Assembly: GCA_963845895.1 (NCBI GenBank) | Contig: CAWJTN010000001.1 | Span: 1,054,001 to 1,118,000, forward strand | From: CAWJTN01 sp963845895 | GTDB lineage: Bacteria > Patescibacteriota > Microgenomatia > UBA1406 > GWC2-37-13 | Direction: 5' to 3' | DNA length: 64,000 nucleotides | In this document: piece after piece, positions 1 through 8,818 of the stretch | Numbering within the stretch: position 1 is the first letter of the stretch | Layout of the letters: the number at the start of each line of letters is the position of its first letter | The notes under the pieces: model-generated | What the model was told of the DNA's origin: nothing | The model's database searches: none | Seen by the model: the letters and a program-made list of their open reading frames with translations, nothing else | Translations under genes and position numbers: made by a program

Positions 1-1154
1 CCATCTTTTAATTGATTTTCTACACTAATGTCAGGTTGAATTCCTTTACTGTTAATCCAGTCTCCATTTGGAAGTATCCATTTTGAAACAGTTACATGAA
101 GGCCAGCTCCGTTATCCAAATCATAAGCTTCTTGGACAGAGCCCTTGCCGAAACTTTTTTCTCCTACAAGTTTTGCTCTTTTGTAGTCACGGAGTGCACC
201 TGCCAATATTTCGGCTGCAGAGGCAGAACCTTTATTTATCAACACCACCAAAGGTATATCTAAAAGTCTACCTTCTCTTGATACTTCATAGGTTTTATTT
301 TCTGAGGTACTTGATTCTTGTTTTACCACAGTTTTGCCTACTGGCAAAAATTCTGAAGCGACATATACGGAGCTTTCAAGATAACCACCTGGATTGTCCC
401 TTAAGTCCAAAATCATACCTTTAATTTCTTTGTTTTGCCATTTTGTAACAACTTCGTCTACAGCCTTATCCCACTCGTCATTCGTATTGTCTCCAAATTG
501 GCTTAACTTTAAATTAGCAAGCTTTTGATTATTCTTTGTTTCGTAAGTCAAATCCACTGACGATACGTTTATCTGTTCTCTTGTTATGATAACATCAAAT
601 TCTTTGGAGTCTCTTTCCAAAGTTAGTGCAACCTTAGTTCCTTTGGGTCCCCTTATCTTTGTGACTGTTTCAGGAAGCGTCCAGTTTTTAGTTAATTGAC
701 CGTCAACTTTATTAATATAATCACCTGCTCTAACACCCGCCTTCATTGCGGGTGAGTCTTTAATCGGTGCAACAACTATGACTCTATTATCTTTAAGTCC
801 CAACTGCGCTCCTATTCCTTCAAATTTTCCCCCCAAATCCTCTTTGGTTGCTTTATTTTCATCTGGAGTAAGAAAGAAGGTGTACGGGTCGCCTACGGAA
901 GCGACCATACCTTTTATAGCACCATAATACATATTCTGTTGATTAAGTTTTCCTTTATCAATGTAGTTCTGGCTTAGCTTGTCCCAGGTCTCCCAAAAAA
1001 GACTAAAGTCAAAATTTCTTGAAGTCTTAAGCAAACTGTTATTTGGACTTCCGGTAGTTCTAGTTTTATATTCCCCCAATTTGTAACCTGATCCAAATAA
1101 AAATACTGCGACAGCTAGAAAAAGAATTAAATTTGTAATTTTTTTATTAAACAT
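1..1154 (-). CDS. ctpA: S41 family C-terminal processing protease, partial at the window edge
   Basis: Membrane-anchored serine protease that trims the C-termini of secreted proteins. Read on the minus strand from ATG at 1154; 384 codons lie inside the window and the C-terminal end is cut off at base 1. A hydrophobic N-terminal anchor (about residues 5-22) is followed by a PDZ domain (GIGAQLGL, then DSPAMKAGVRAGD) and the S41 catalytic domain. The serine motif GSASAAEI lies near residue 311 and the lysine motif SFGKGSVQ near residue 336, so the Ser-Lys dyad is intact. It is one base downstream of an unknown gene and probably ends the rpsF-ssb-rpsR transcription unit. The family call is firm; the substrate is unknown. 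Confidence 0.95.
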   Translation of the reverse strand, partial: MFNKKITNLILFLAVAVFLFGSGYKLGEYKTRTTGSPNNSLLKTSRNFDFSLFWETWDKLSQNYIDKGKLNQQNMYYGAIKGMVASVGDPYTFFLTPDENKATKEDLGGKFEGIGAQLGLKDNRVIVVAPIKDSPAMKAGVRAGDYINKVDGQLTKNWTLPETVTKIRGPKGTKVALTLERDSKEFDVIITREQINVSSVDLTYETKNNQKLANLKLSQFGDNTNDEWDKAVDEVVTKWQNKEIKGMILDLRDNPGGYLESSVYVASEFLPVGKTVVKQESSTSENKTYEVSREGRLLDIPLVVLINKGSASAAEILAGALRDYKRAKLVGEKSFGKGSVQEAYDLDNGAGLHVTVSKWILPNGDWINSKGIQPDISVENQLKD

Positions 1155-1155
1155 A

Positions 1156-1869
1156 TTACCGATAAAAATATATCTTACTATAATTATTATTTATTAAGCA
1201 ATAAGGATAATTTAAACGAAAAATCTTTTTTAAATCTTCATTATTCTTAACTTGGGCATTCGGTGATGATATTTCAGTATCGAGCTTTTTCAAATAAACA
1301 AATCCTTTAATCCCAAGCGCTTCTGCTTTTGCCTGCAAATAATTTGTAAAAGATTCAATAATCATAATTGGATTCAAACTATCTTGAGCCGAAATGGACT
1401 TATCCTTATCTTTGATATAAAGAGCAAATCCTCCAAAATCTGCATTGACTGTTTTTAAGGCAAATTCTTCTGCCGAATCAACCTTTAATTTCATTTCGTT
1501 TTTAGTAATACTATTCACTTCCCCTTTGAAAAATGCTTTTATTTGAGTACTCTGCTGTAAATTTGTAACAAGTAAATTTCCTTCGGAATGATTAATTTCT
1601 TTAATAATTCCCGTATTCTCACTGATGATTGTTTCAGTCGAGAATAAACTTTTTTTTTCCGCTATAATCTCATTCCTTTCAATTTTATCTCCTACAAATT
1701 TTTTTAAATAACGGAATATTTTATCAGGTTTAACCTTAAGTTTTGCTGAAATAGGAATTATTGAATCGGATGGAATTTTTTTTTCAAGAAAAAAACTGTC
1801 AAAATCCACTTTTTGTCCTGATTTAAGCAGGCAAGTCCCTTCTTCTGGAATTGAAATAGTTATAAGCAT
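1156..1869 (-). CDS. Hypothetical protein with a possible barrel-sandwich (lipoyl/RnfC-like) segment
   Basis: A 237-residue soluble protein that I do not recognise. Residues about 60-120 alternate short beta-like segments with turns and contain EKKSLFSTETIISENTG, reminiscent of biotinyl/lipoyl or RnfC-type barrel-sandwich folds, but without a modified-lysine motif. There is no signal peptide or membrane segment. It sits between rpsR and the S41 protease, one base from the latter, so it is probably co-transcribed with them. The fold suggestion is weak inference; function unknown. Confidence 0.7.
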   Translation of the reverse strand: MLITISIPEEGTCLLKSGQKVDFDSFFLEKKIPSDSIIPISAKLKVKPDKIFRYLKKFVGDKIERNEIIAEKKSLFSTETIISENTGIIKEINHSEGNLLVTNLQQSTQIKAFFKGEVNSITKNEMKLKVDSAEEFALKTVNADFGGFALYIKDKDKSISAQDSLNPIMIIESFTNYLQAKAEALGIKGFVYLKKLDTEISSPNAQVKNNEDLKKIFRLNYPYCLINNNYSKIYFYR

Positions 1870-1917
1870 ATTTAAATTATATCAATATTTAGGGTTTGAG
1901 GTTGAAAGTTAAAGTTA

Positions 1918-2124
1918 TTATTTTAAACCTTGATAGGAAACGTAAGGTAATAAAGATAGATATCTCGCGTACTTAATTTCTGTGGTTAGTTTACGCTGAT
2001 GTTTGGCACAGAGTCCAGTTTTGTCTCTTCCAAGGATTTTTTTTCTCGGCGATAGAAATTTGCTTAAATTATCTATGTCCTTAAAGCTTGGTTCAACTTT
2101 GTGTTGGCAAAAAAAACAGTTCAT
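1918..2124 (-). CDS. rpsR: 30S ribosomal protein bS18
   Basis: Small-subunit protein bS18, which binds next to bS6 on the platform of the 30S subunit. The 68-residue sequence has the family landmarks: a Cys-rich N-terminus (NCFFC), the central KFLSPRKKILGRDKTGLC segment, and the C-terminal HQRKLTTEIKYARYLSLLPY. The order rpsF-ssb-rpsR on one strand is the classic bacterial arrangement, with 9 nt between ssb and this gene. Slightly shorter than the usual 70-80 residues. Confidence 0.96.
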   Translation of the reverse strand: MNCFFCQHKVEPSFKDIDNLSKFLSPRKKILGRDKTGLCAKHQRKLTTEIKYARYLSLLPYVSYQGLK

Positions 2125-2133
2125 ATTTTAAAA

Positions 2134-2643
2134 TTAAAATGGTATGTCATCTGGATTAACATCTTCAGTTTCCTTCTTTTCACCTTTTTCCTCGGTATGG
2201 TCGGAAGCCGCTGTTGTTTCTTCCTCGGTCGGTGGAAGTTCTTCTGTCACATTTGTCTCGGCCTTAGCTTCTTCCGCGGGTGTTTCTTCGCTTGTTGACG
2301 GTTTTCTCCCATCACCAAACACAATAAAATCATCAAGAACTATTTCTGCTATTGTTCTTTGTTGACCATCCCGCCCAGTAAAAGTTCTGTAAACCAATCT
2401 ACCTTCTAGAAATACTTTTCGTCCTTTAGTTAACAATTTCCCACAAAGCTCTGCAAGTTTTTGCCAGGCAACAATTCTGTGATATTGAGTTTCTTCCTTT
2501 GTTTGACCATCTGCTGTTTTCCATGAACGATTTGTGGCTACTCCAAAAGTACAAACTGCCGTACCTGAAGGCGTATATTTTAATTCTGGATCACGAGTGA
2601 GATTGCCTATTAAAATTACTCTGTTTAAAGATCTGCTTGCCAT
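2134..2643 (-). CDS. ssb: Single-stranded DNA-binding protein
   Basis: Coats single-stranded DNA during replication and repair and recruits partner proteins through its tail. The OB-fold covers about residues 1-110 (NRVILIGNLTRDPELKYTPSG, then FLEGRLVYRTFTGRDGQQR). A long acidic Glu/Thr-rich linker follows, and the chain ends in DDIPF, the conserved partner-docking tip. It is 169 residues long, normal for bacterial SSB. Located between rpsF and rpsR with 8-9 nt spacers. Confidence 0.97.
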   Translation of the reverse strand: MASRSLNRVILIGNLTRDPELKYTPSGTAVCTFGVATNRSWKTADGQTKEETQYHRIVAWQKLAELCGKLLTKGRKVFLEGRLVYRTFTGRDGQQRTIAEIVLDDFIVFGDGRKPSTSEETPAEEAKAETNVTEELPPTEEETTAASDHTEEKGEKKETEDVNPDDIPF

Positions 2644-2651
2644 ATTTTGGT

Positions 2652-2918
2652 TTAAATTGTTAATAATAAATAACGTATCAGTTTCTCATTAAAATTGAGT
2701 TTTTTTCTAAATTCATTTACTTTGTCTTTTGCAATATCTATCTGCCAATTAAAATAGAAAGCCGAAGACGCTTTTTTAATAGGATATACTAAACTTCTTT
2801 TACCCCAAGCTTCTTCTTTTTTTACAGTTCCTTTACTTGAATTTACGAGTTCTTTAATTATTTTTGTATCTTCAACTTCAGGAAGAAGAAAAGTCAATTC
2901 GTACATCATCAAATTCAA
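2652..2918 (-). CDS. rpsF: 30S ribosomal protein bS6
   Basis: Small-subunit protein bS6, partner of bS18. The sequence shows YELTFLLPEVEDTKIIKELVNS, the WGKRSLVYPIKKASSAFYFNWQID core and the terminal NEKLIRYLLLTI. At 88 residues it is a short form. Several in-frame ATG codons lie at the start (2918, 2909, 2906); the one at 2909 or 2906 would give the usual MMYEL or MYEL start. First gene of the rpsF-ssb-rpsR unit; divergent from the glycosyltransferase at 2968. Confidence 0.93.
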   Translation of the reverse strand: MNLMMYELTFLLPEVEDTKIIKELVNSSKGTVKKEEAWGKRSLVYPIKKASSAFYFNWQIDIAKDKVNEFRKKLNFNEKLIRYLLLTI

Positions 2919-2967
2919 AATCTAAATTAAAAATATTAAAACAACTTTCTATATAATAATAGTTAAT

Positions 2968-4749
2968 ATGCAAAAAATCAACAGAATATTAATATCAGCA
3001 GTAATTCTCGCGCTCCTCATCTATACACGTTTTATAAATCTTTCTTGGGGTCTCCCCTACCCAATGCACCCAGATGAGAGAAATATGGCAAACGCGGTTC
3101 AACAACTCAATTGCGATATTTCAACCCATTCGATAAACTCAGGGCAAGATTTCAAATTTCAAATTTCAAATTGCTATAATCCACACTTTTTTGCTTATGG
3201 TCAGTTTCCCTTATATTTGGGTTACGTTTTAAATCAGGATTATCACTTTTTAGCTAGGAAGCTCGACCAGCCGATAACGTTTGTGGAGGCGGTATTATCG
3301 CTGAGAATTATTTCAGCGATGGCGTCAATAATTAATGTTTTTATTCTTATTGCAATAGTTAAGCTAATCCTAGAAGATAAAAATTCTAAATTACGAATTA
3401 CGAATTTCGGACTTATATCGGCATTTGCTATTTCTGTGTTTTCTCCATTTTTTATTCAATTTTCACATTTCGGAACTACAGAATCACTTTTGATGTTGCT
3501 TTATTCCTTAATAGTTTATAAATCTCTACAGCTTTTAAAAACTAAAGAAAATTTTAAAAAAAAGGATTTTTTAATACTTGCACTAGTTTCTGGAATTGCC
3601 GTTGCAACAAAAGTTTCCTCTATTATTTTTTTAGTTATACCAATATTAGCTATGATCCATAAGGATAAAAAACTTATTTTTCAGGTTGTTTACTTTCTAA
3701 TATTAACGCTTTTGATTGGCATAATTTTTTCTCCCCATAACTTTATTTCATTTAAAGAATTTTTGGGTTCAATGAAATATGAAACCGATGTTGCCTTTGG
3801 AAATTATAGAGCCTTTTACACAAGACAATTTGAATACACAGTTCCAGTTGTCTTTCAGTTTATAAAAATTTTTCCTTATGCGTTGGGAGTTCCGGTACTA
3901 ATTTTGTTCCTTTTCGGATTTTTCTTTTTGCCGTTCAATAAAGAAATTAATCTTTTGAGATTGAGTTTTTTAATTTATTTCGTTCCAAACGCCTTCGTCT
4001 TCACTAAATGGACTAGGTTTATGAGTCCAGTTTTTCCCATGATGATCGTCTTAGCAGTTCTTTTTCTAGAATTTTTTATTTTCAAACCATTCAATAAACT
4101 CAAGACATATCCTAAAATTTTTTTGCTAATTTTTTTTATAGCAATTATCACGATATCAGTTATTCCAGGAATAGCTTATCTATCTATATATCAAAATTCA
4201 GATGTCCGATTTACCGCTTCTGATTGGATTTTTAAAAATATTCCTTACAATGCATTTATACTTTCGGAGACTGCAAATGTAGTCGATATTCCATTGACCC
4301 CGCCTAACTACAAATTAGCTGTTAAAGATTTGCAAGTTGTTTCTTTCAACTTATATGATTTGGATGAAAATCAATTTCTACAAGATGACCTGAAAAATTA
4401 TATTTCTAGAGCTGATTATATTTTTGTTCCATCGAGAAGAATTTTTGCCAATCAATATTGTATGAATAGTGACAAATTGCAAATGACAAATAAACAAATC
4501 AATTTAAAATTTCTTATGACAAATTATAAAAAAAGATGCGAATACCTGAGAAAAATCTATCCTCTACTTAATGATTATTATGATAAATTGTTTTCTGGGC
4601 AATTGGGATTTAAAGAAGTAGCTCAATTCAGTTCATATCCAAAAATTCAGTTGTTCGGTAAAACATTACTTGAATTTTCCGATGAACAAGCGGAAGAAAC
4701 ATGGACTATTTTTGATCACCCAGTTATTAGGATTTATAAAAAGATTTAA
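2968..4749 (+). CDS. GT-C family membrane glycosyltransferase (PMT/ArnT-like)
   Basis: A 593-residue integral membrane protein with about ten hydrophobic helices. The first loop carries HPDERNMANAV, matching the acidic DE motif by which dolichyl/undecaprenyl-phosphate sugar transferases of the PMT/ArnT/GT39 group hold their lipid-linked donor. The C-terminal third is a soluble extracytoplasmic region. The acceptor is unknown. A TATAAT box at 2952-2957 lies 10 nt before the ATG, so the message may be leaderless. Bases 3130-3170 and 3388-3405 contain small repeats (TTCGATAAACTCAGGG, ATTACGAATTACGAATT) of kinds also found between genes here, read through as codons. Confidence 0.85.
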   Translation: MQKINRILISAVILALLIYTRFINLSWGLPYPMHPDERNMANAVQQLNCDISTHSINSGQDFKFQISNCYNPHFFAYGQFPLYLGYVLNQDYHFLARKLDQPITFVEAVLSLRIISAMASIINVFILIAIVKLILEDKNSKLRITNFGLISAFAISVFSPFFIQFSHFGTTESLLMLLYSLIVYKSLQLLKTKENFKKKDFLILALVSGIAVATKVSSIIFLVIPILAMIHKDKKLIFQVVYFLILTLLIGIIFSPHNFISFKEFLGSMKYETDVAFGNYRAFYTRQFEYTVPVVFQFIKIFPYALGVPVLILFLFGFFFLPFNKEINLLRLSFLIYFVPNAFVFTKWTRFMSPVFPMMIVLAVLFLEFFIFKPFNKLKTYPKIFLLIFFIAIITISVIPGIAYLSIYQNSDVRFTASDWIFKNIPYNAFILSETANVVDIPLTPPNYKLAVKDLQVVSFNLYDLDENQFLQDDLKNYISRADYIFVPSRRIFANQYCMNSDKLQMTNKQINLKFLMTNYKKRCEYLRKIYPLLNDYYDKLFSGQLGFKEVAQFSSYPKIQLFGKTLLEFSDEQAEETWTIFDHPVIRIYKKI

Positions 4750-4767
4750 TTATGATAATATTTAACT

Positions 4768-5502
4768 ATGATTAAAAACCTCCTTGGGATTGTCGGTATA
4801 ACTCTTTTTTTCCTATTCATTTTAATAATTATTAAGATTTTCGATATATCCTATCCTCTATCTATTGTTACAACTACAAAATCAACAGAACTTTCGGTCG
4901 TTGGAGAGGGAAAGACTGATGTCGTTCCGGACACTGCTTACGTGGATGCAGGAATAGAAGTAAATAATGCTTCATCTGTCACGGATGCTCAAAAAACCAT
5001 TGATGAAATTGGCAATAAAATTATTGACGCAATGAAGTCACTTGGTATTTCAAAGTCCGACATAAAAACTTCAAATTACTCTATAAACCCAAATTATGTA
5101 TACGAAATAGGTCAAAATAGAATTTCAGGTTATAATGCCAACGAGACTATTTCGATTAAAATAAAAAATATATCTCTTGTTTCAAAGGTGATTGATGAAT
5201 CAACAAAAGCCGGAGCCAATAATGTTCAGGGAGCGCGTTTCACTGTAGATGATCCGCAGAAATATAGAGAGTTAGCCAGGAATTTGGCAATTTCAAATGC
5301 TAAGGAACAAGCTCAGAAGTTAGCTAATAGTCTTGGAATTAAACTAGGAAAAATTGTCAATATAGTTGAGTCTACTCCAACTGAATCCTTTCCTGTATTT
5401 ACTGCTTCTGAAGGACGTAGTTTGGGAGGAGCAGCCCCGGTAATCGAACCAGGTACGCAAGCCATAACTTCAGAGGTAACTCTTTATTTCGAGAAAAGAT
5501 AA
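4768..5502 (+). CDS. SIMPL-domain (DUF541) protein
   Basis: A 244-residue protein anchored by one N-terminal helix (residues about 5-28) with an extracytoplasmic SIMPL domain. Family hallmarks are the start ELSVVGEGKTDVVPDTAYVD, the middle SGYNANETISIKIKN and the helix LAISNAKEQAQKLANSLGI followed by LGKIVNI. Members form oligomeric periplasmic or surface assemblies with poorly known roles. A GATAAT box lies 8 nt before the ATG. The 3' end overlaps the convergent Mur-ligase gene by 19 bases. Confidence 0.88.
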   Translation: MIKNLLGIVGITLFFLFILIIIKIFDISYPLSIVTTTKSTELSVVGEGKTDVVPDTAYVDAGIEVNNASSVTDAQKTIDEIGNKIIDAMKSLGISKSDIKTSNYSINPNYVYEIGQNRISGYNANETISIKIKNISLVSKVIDESTKAGANNVQGARFTVDDPQKYRELARNLAISNAKEQAQKLANSLGIKLGKIVNIVESTPTESFPVFTASEGRSLGGAAPVIEPGTQAITSEVTLYFEKR

Positions 5503-6794
5503 TTTTGATACCCGCTATATCTATATTTACACTCTAAACAGTTATTGTAGAAAGGACAGGAAATTACGTTACAGTTAATTTTTTCATTATTTAGAAGCAT
5601 AGGTAGCCGTTCTAAATGCCTAAGCAATGATCCTTTAAGATAAATAAGATCACCTTTCTTGATAATTTTTTTAAGTATAATTGCTGCCGAATGCATGTTT
5701 TTCACCCAGAAAACCCCGTCTTTAACGAAACCGTTTTTTATTGCTGCATCTGCAACAAATTTCTGAAAAGGTCCGACGCACACTAAAAAGTCAACTTCCA
5801 GTTTAGGAATTAATGAGCCGATTTTTTTGTGTTCTTCTTCAGGATGTTGCAGTTCCCCCATTTCTGCAAGAACTGCAATTTTTCTTCCAGCAGTATATCC
5901 AATTTCTGATAAAGTTTGGAGTCCAGCGGTTGTGGACGCAGGATTTGCTCGTATTGAATCATTCAGAATTATTGTTTTGAGAGGTCCAGGTTCAACACTC
6001 ATGCGGCCGGGAAGAGATTTTATTTCTTCAACCGCTTTAATTAACCCGCCTACATCGAGATTTCGGCGGGCAAGTTGATTAATTGCAGTTATAGTTAATA
6101 ATGACGCCATAATAGTATAGATGTGGTGTTTGCCAATTAATTTAGTTTTTATTCTCACCCCCGAGGTGTTTTTATTATTTACATTCACCTCGGGGGTGTA
6201 GACATTCAAGATAAATGAAGTTCCTTCAAGCGATAATTTAATTGTTTTTGGATCAACCCAGATATCACAATTTTTAGAATCTGTTCCAAACCACAGTATT
6301 TTTGCTTTTGTATAAGAAGCCATTTTCCTGACATTTGGATCGTCATAGTTTAAAATTGCAAAACCGTCTTTTGGCAACGCCTCGATTAATTTCCTTTTTT
6401 CTTTAATTAAATTTTCAAGAGAGCCCAGATGTTCTTGGTCGGTATGGACAGGAGAAATTCCTGTAACTATGGCAATCTTTGGGCTGACAATCTCCAGATG
6501 TTGATCCATTTCGTTTGGATGATCTATGCCCAGTTCGAAGACTGTAAATTTAGTCCAGAGCATTACTTTAAGAGCGGTTATTGGAACATTGTAAATTGAA
6601 TCCAGATCGATGTCTGTTGAAACTGTTGGTCCTAAAGTCGAAAGTAAAAATGCAAGTAATCTGGTTGTATTGGTTTTTCCCTGACTTCCGGTTATTCCGA
6701 TCTGAAGAGTAGGCATTAGCGAAAGCCAGTGTTTTGCTAAAAAGCGTCTAGAACTATGAAAAAGTTGTTTGTATGTCGGAGGTTTATAGCTCAT
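5484..6794 (-). CDS. Mur ligase family protein (MurF-like), lacking the N-terminal domain, with a Cys-rich tail
   Basis: ATP-dependent amide-bond ligase of the Mur family. The ATP-binding loop is GSQGKTNTT (residues about 34-42). PGRMSVEPG and LNDSIRANPASTTAGLQTL correspond to the MurF PGR and DSYNANP motifs, and YLKGSLLRHLERLP to its C-terminal KGS segment. Unlike MurF (about 450 residues with a UDP-sugar-binding N-terminal domain), this protein starts almost directly at the ATPase domain and ends in an added segment with four cysteines (CNVISCPFYNNCLEC), possibly a metal site. Peptidoglycan or another ligation substrate is therefore uncertain. It contains an in-frame hairpin at 6156-6198. 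Confidence 0.85.
   Translation of the reverse strand: MSYKPPTYKQLFHSSRRFLAKHWLSLMPTLQIGITGSQGKTNTTRLLAFLLSTLGPTVSTDIDLDSIYNVPITALKVMLWTKFTVFELGIDHPNEMDQHLEIVSPKIAIVTGISPVHTDQEHLGSLENLIKEKRKLIEALPKDGFAILNYDDPNVRKMASYTKAKILWFGTDSKNCDIWVDPKTIKLSLEGTSFILNVYTPEVNVNNKNTSGVRIKTKLIGKHHIYTIMASLLTITAINQLARRNLDVGGLIKAVEEIKSLPGRMSVEPGPLKTIILNDSIRANPASTTAGLQTLSEIGYTAGRKIAVLAEMGELQHPEEEHKKIGSLIPKLEVDFLVCVGPFQKFVADAAIKNGFVKDGVFWVKNMHSAAIILKKIIKKGDLIYLKGSLLRHLERLPMLLNNEKINCNVISCPFYNNCLECKYRYSGYQNYLFSK
6156..6198. repeat. Inverted 13-mer pair inside the Mur ligase gene
   Basis: CACCCCCGAGGTG (6156-6168) and its exact reverse complement CACCTCGGGGGTG (6186-6198) are separated by 17 nt. The segment is translated in frame as part of the ligase. 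The same kind of 13-mer pair occurs at 17654-17739 and 18084-18126. Confidence 0.8.
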
Positions 6795-6824
6795 CGTTTA
6801 TTAACTAATTAACGGATTAACTGG

Positions 6825-8231
6825 TTAACGATTTTTTTTTATTTTAAATCCATTTTTTTTATCCTCTATTTCAAATCCGCTTGCCGTAATTTTGTTTCTT
6901 AATGTGTCTGAAGCTGTAAAATCCCCTTTTTTTCTCGCTTCTTCTCGTTGTTTAGCAATGTTAAAAATTTCATCAGGGATTTTTTCTTCTTGAACTTCAT
7001 TTAGTTTTAATCCAAAAACTTCATCAAATTCAAACAACAAATCCAACTTATCGGTCGACGGAATATTTGACTTAAGCATCTCCCAGGTAAGCGCTAGAGC
7101 TTGAGGGATCTGAAAATCGTTTGAAATGTATTCTCTAAATCTGTCTCTTAGTTGATTTAGCTTATTTAACTTATCTTCCGATAATACTGTTCTTTGAATT
7201 TGTTTTTTTAGTGTTAAGACAAATTCTTTTAGTTTATTATAGCCTTCTTTTGCCGCAATAAGTGATTCCCAGGTAAAGTTTTGTTTAGTTCTGTAGTGAG
7301 CATTCAAGAAAAAATATCTTAAATCCAAAGGATCAAAACTTTTTTTTTCAATATCGGAAAGTGTCAGGCCTGTTCCTTCTGACTTAGCCATTTTTTTATC
7401 GTCAACGATTAAATGTTCATTGTGAAGCCAATAGTTAACAAATTTTACTCCGTTTGCCGCTTCGGATTGGGCAATTTCATTAGAATGATGAACTGCTATA
7501 TGTTCAATACCGCCCATGTGGATATCAATTGTATTTCCCAAAAGGACTTTGACCATTACACTACATTCAATATGCCATCCAGGAAATCCCTCTCCCCAAG
7601 GAGATAGCCATGTTTGCAGGGCGTTTTTATGGGCACCTCTTTTAAAAAACCAGAGTGCAAAGTCGGAGAAATGTTTTTTTTGAGGGTCTTCGACGACTCC
7701 TTTTCCTTTACCCGCAAGATTCAAATTCATTTTTTGTTTATTCAGTTTGTTGTAGTTTTTGAATTTGCTGACATCATAATAAATTGCCAGCCCAGTTTTA
7801 TAAGCATAGCCCTTTTCAAGCAAAATCTTTATCATTTCATTCATTTGATTTATATATTGAGTAGCACGTGGTTTATAGTCCGGGGTAAGAATGTTTAATT
7901 TTGCTGCATCTTCTTCAAAAACTTTTATGTATTTTTGGGCAATTTGCTCGGGAGTCAGTCCTTCTCTTTTTGCACCTTTTTCCATCTTATCTTCTCCTTC
8001 ATCAGCGTCGCTTGTTAAATGTCCAACATCGGTATAGTTTCGGACAAAGATAACTTTATATCCAAGATAAATAAGACTTCTCCTTATCAAATCGGCACAG
8101 ACCATCGCTCTTAAGTTTCCGATGTGCTGAACCCAATAAACAGTAGGTCCGCACTGATAAAATTTAACTTTCTTATCCTCTATTGGCTTAAGTTCCTCAA
8201 GCTGTCTGGTTAAAGTGTTATATAAACGCAT
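6825..8231 (-). CDS. cysS: Cysteine--tRNA ligase
   Basis: Class I aminoacyl-tRNA synthetase charging tRNA-Cys. It has the zinc-ligand start YQCGPTVY, the HIGH-type signature HIGN, PGWHIECSVM and HHSNEIAQSEA (remaining zinc ligands), and the KMSKS-type loop KKMAKSEGTGL. Length 468 residues is normal. A TAGAAT box (8238-8243 on the plus strand) lies 6 nt before the ATG, pointing to a leaderless message. The upstream region is shared with the divergent TrpR-like gene and contains palindrome 8286-8315. Confidence 0.97.
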   Translation of the reverse strand: MRLYNTLTRQLEELKPIEDKKVKFYQCGPTVYWVQHIGNLRAMVCADLIRRSLIYLGYKVIFVRNYTDVGHLTSDADEGEDKMEKGAKREGLTPEQIAQKYIKVFEEDAAKLNILTPDYKPRATQYINQMNEMIKILLEKGYAYKTGLAIYYDVSKFKNYNKLNKQKMNLNLAGKGKGVVEDPQKKHFSDFALWFFKRGAHKNALQTWLSPWGEGFPGWHIECSVMVKVLLGNTIDIHMGGIEHIAVHHSNEIAQSEAANGVKFVNYWLHNEHLIVDDKKMAKSEGTGLTLSDIEKKSFDPLDLRYFFLNAHYRTKQNFTWESLIAAKEGYNKLKEFVLTLKKQIQRTVLSEDKLNKLNQLRDRFREYISNDFQIPQALALTWEMLKSNIPSTDKLDLLFEFDEVFGLKLNEVQEEKIPDEIFNIAKQREEARKKGDFTASDTLRNKITASGFEIEDKKNGFKIKKNR

Positions 8232-8285
8232 AATACAATTCTATCGTAAAGCATATTTATTTCAAATGAAGGTTCGATAATCTAA

Positions 8286-8315
8286 AAAGTCCAATCGTTT
8301 AATCGATTGGACTTT
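8286..8315. promoter_or_regulatory. Perfect 12-bp-arm palindrome between cysS and the TrpR-like gene
   Basis: AAAGTCCAATCG - 6 nt - CGATTGGACTTT. It lies between two divergently transcribed genes, where no terminator is expected, and a TTGGAC -35-like box inside its right arm is 16 nt from TATAAT at 8329-8334. This makes an operator for the adjacent regulator the simplest reading. The 26-bp core is the exact reverse complement of the copy at 8819-8844. T-rich flanks mean a bidirectional terminator is not excluded. Confidence 0.6.
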
Positions 8316-8369
8316 AATTTTTGTGGATTATAATCCATTGACATTCATAAAATTGATTAGTTCAATTAA

Positions 8370-8816
8370 TTGGTGGTACATCTTTCAAAGAGATATTTAG
8401 AAAAAGAAAAGCTAATAAAACTTTATCAACTATTATTTGAAATCGTTTCTAGATCTTCAAATCGAGATAACTTTACTTTAATAATGAATGATATTATTTC
8501 TCCTCCAGAACAGATAATGGTAGCGAAAAGAATTGCAATAATTTATCTATTAACTAAAGGAGTTAATCAAGCAGCAATCGCAGAATATTTAAGGGTATCT
8601 AAATCTACAGTAGCGAAGTTTTCATTACTATTTTATGAAAAGGAAACAGAAGTAATAAAATTAATCAAACTTCTTATTTCGAAAGGAAAAGTTTTAGGGT
8701 TCGTCGAAGATTTATTTGCAGATTTGTTTATCAAGCCAGGAATTATGAAGGGTCATTGGAAAATGAAAATGGAACACAAAAGAAGTAAAGAAGAAAGAAA
8801 AATGCTAAACGTGTAA
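8370..8816 (+). CDS. TrpR/YerC-like helix-turn-helix regulator
   Basis: A 148-residue protein whose middle matches the Trp-repressor superfamily: PPEQIMVAKRIAIIYLLTKG followed by the helix-turn-helix NQAAIAEYLRVSKSTVAKF (residues about 50-92). The C-terminus is basic and charged. No ATG fits the start; TTG at 8370 or GTG at 8373 is the likely initiator. The gene is bracketed by two 26-bp palindromes that are reverse complements of each other (8288-8313 and 8819-8844), and a second perfect 12-bp palindrome GGATTATAATCC (8325-8336) covers its -10 box. Self-regulation is inferred; the ligand, if any, is unknown. Confidence 0.8.
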   Translation: MVVHLSKRYLEKEKLIKLYQLLFEIVSRSSNRDNFTLIMNDIISPPEQIMVAKRIAIIYLLTKGVNQAAIAEYLRVSKSTVAKFSLLFYEKETEVIKLIKLLISKGKVLGFVEDLFADLFIKPGIMKGHWKMKMEHKRSKEERKMLNV

Positions 8817-8818
8817 AT

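Noticed and set aside
2144..2365. Ser-rich frame antisense to ssb
   Set aside because: Shadow of the acidic, Glu/Thr-rich tail of SSB on the opposite strand.
3146..3172. Tandem AAATTTC units in the glycosyltransferase gene and similar units at 23740-23812 as a CRISPR array
   Set aside because: Units are only 7-11 nt with no unique spacers and no cas genes in the window.
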